Shown here piece after piece: positions 63,904 to 64,000 of a stretch of DNA of 64,000 nucleotides; within the stretch, counting starts at the first letter, position 1; each line of letters opens with the position of its first letter. Where the stretch lies: contig NZ_ATKM01000024.1 in the NCBI RefSeq assembly GCF_000418555.1, positions 186,001 through 250,000 on the forward strand. Reading direction: 5' to 3'. The notes beneath the pieces were generated by a model that was given only the letters and a program-made list of their open reading frames with translations, had not been told where the DNA came from and ran no database searches. Source of the stretch: Pseudomonas sp. P818. GTDB lineage: Bacteria > Pseudomonadota > Gammaproteobacteria > Pseudomonadales > Pseudomonadaceae. Made by a program: the position numbers and the translations under genes.

Positions 63904-64000
63904 ATGCAGCGTTTCCTCAGTATCGCCATGGTCCTGTGCCTGGCGCTGACCTTCAGCTTCGAAGCCCACGCCAAGCGTTTTGGCGGTGGCAAATCCTTCG
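63904..64000 (+). CDS. Tim44-like domain protein, N-terminus (partial)
   Basis: The first 32 codons before the window ends. The peptide MQRFLSIAMVLCLALTFSFE with AHAKRFGGGKSF is a signal peptide (cleavage after AHA) followed by the glycine/lysine-rich opening of Pseudomonas Tim44-domain proteins. The assignment is based on this N-terminus only. Confidence 0.6.
   Translation, partial: MQRFLSIAMVLCLALTFSFEAHAKRFGGGKSF

Overview
The window reads as a chromosomal segment of a high-GC Pseudomonas. The pieces match gene groups known from that genus: a mannitol/polyol mtl operon of the P. fluorescens type, pycAB with its LysR regulator next to a HexR-like regulator and zwf, a zur-znu cluster followed directly by metNIQ, a LexA-controlled radical-SAM gene of the PA0069 type, and several families of Pseudomonas REP palindromes. 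Species is inferred only loosely (mendocina/pseudoalcaligenes-like). No rRNA, tRNA, prophage, insertion sequence or CRISPR array was seen.

Layout. 0.2-3.9 kb: a TRAP transporter of the TAXI type (minus). 4.1-6.8 kb: a small unknown gene, a structured leader with a terminator, and a globin-coupled GGDEF-EAL protein. 7-11 kb: housekeeping and envelope genes (flavin monooxygenase-like enzyme, OsmC, lipoproteins, HAD phosphatase). 11.3-13.6 kb: an accessory patch with a hipBA toxin-antitoxin pair, an AT-rich palindrome-filled operator, and a broken csy1 (cas8f) gene of a type I-F CRISPR-Cas system. 13.6-17 kb: GNAT, gamma-carbonic anhydrase, prlC, zinc ribbon. 17-21.8 kb: secreted unknowns, an AraC regulator divergent from a bile-acid-symporter-like protein, and the LexA-controlled radical-SAM gene. 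21.8-31.3 kb: the full mtlR-mtlEFGKDYZ locus. 31.5-37.2 kb: beta-carbonic anhydrase, an SbtA/SbtB-like bicarbonate transporter pair and two-subunit pyruvate carboxylase, a set that fits supply and fixation of bicarbonate. 37.3-45.8 kb: pycR, an XdhC-like protein convergent with a two-subunit molybdenum hydroxylase, a HexR-like regulator and zwf. 45.9-54.1 kb: an MFS permease, znuA/zur-znuC-znuB, a lipoprotein and metNIQ. 54.4-64 kb: a VOC protein, cytochrome c, a membrane GGDEF-EAL protein, uvrD, two tandem TRAP-binding lipoprotein genes, a TetR regulator and the start of a Tim44-like protein.

The main oddities are three patchwork insertions. Both tandem dctP-like genes are frameshifted at the same codon, and the molybdenum hydroxylase large subunit carries an extra in-frame block. 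In each case the inserted bases are copied wholly or partly from short blocks just upstream in the same gene. The skips between copied blocks are 32 or 64 bases. This may be an assembly artefact or a real templated mutation, and raw reads would settle it. The csy1 remnant is the clearest evolutionary find: this lineage once had, or received part of, a type I-F CRISPR-Cas system at a site now flanked by hipBA.
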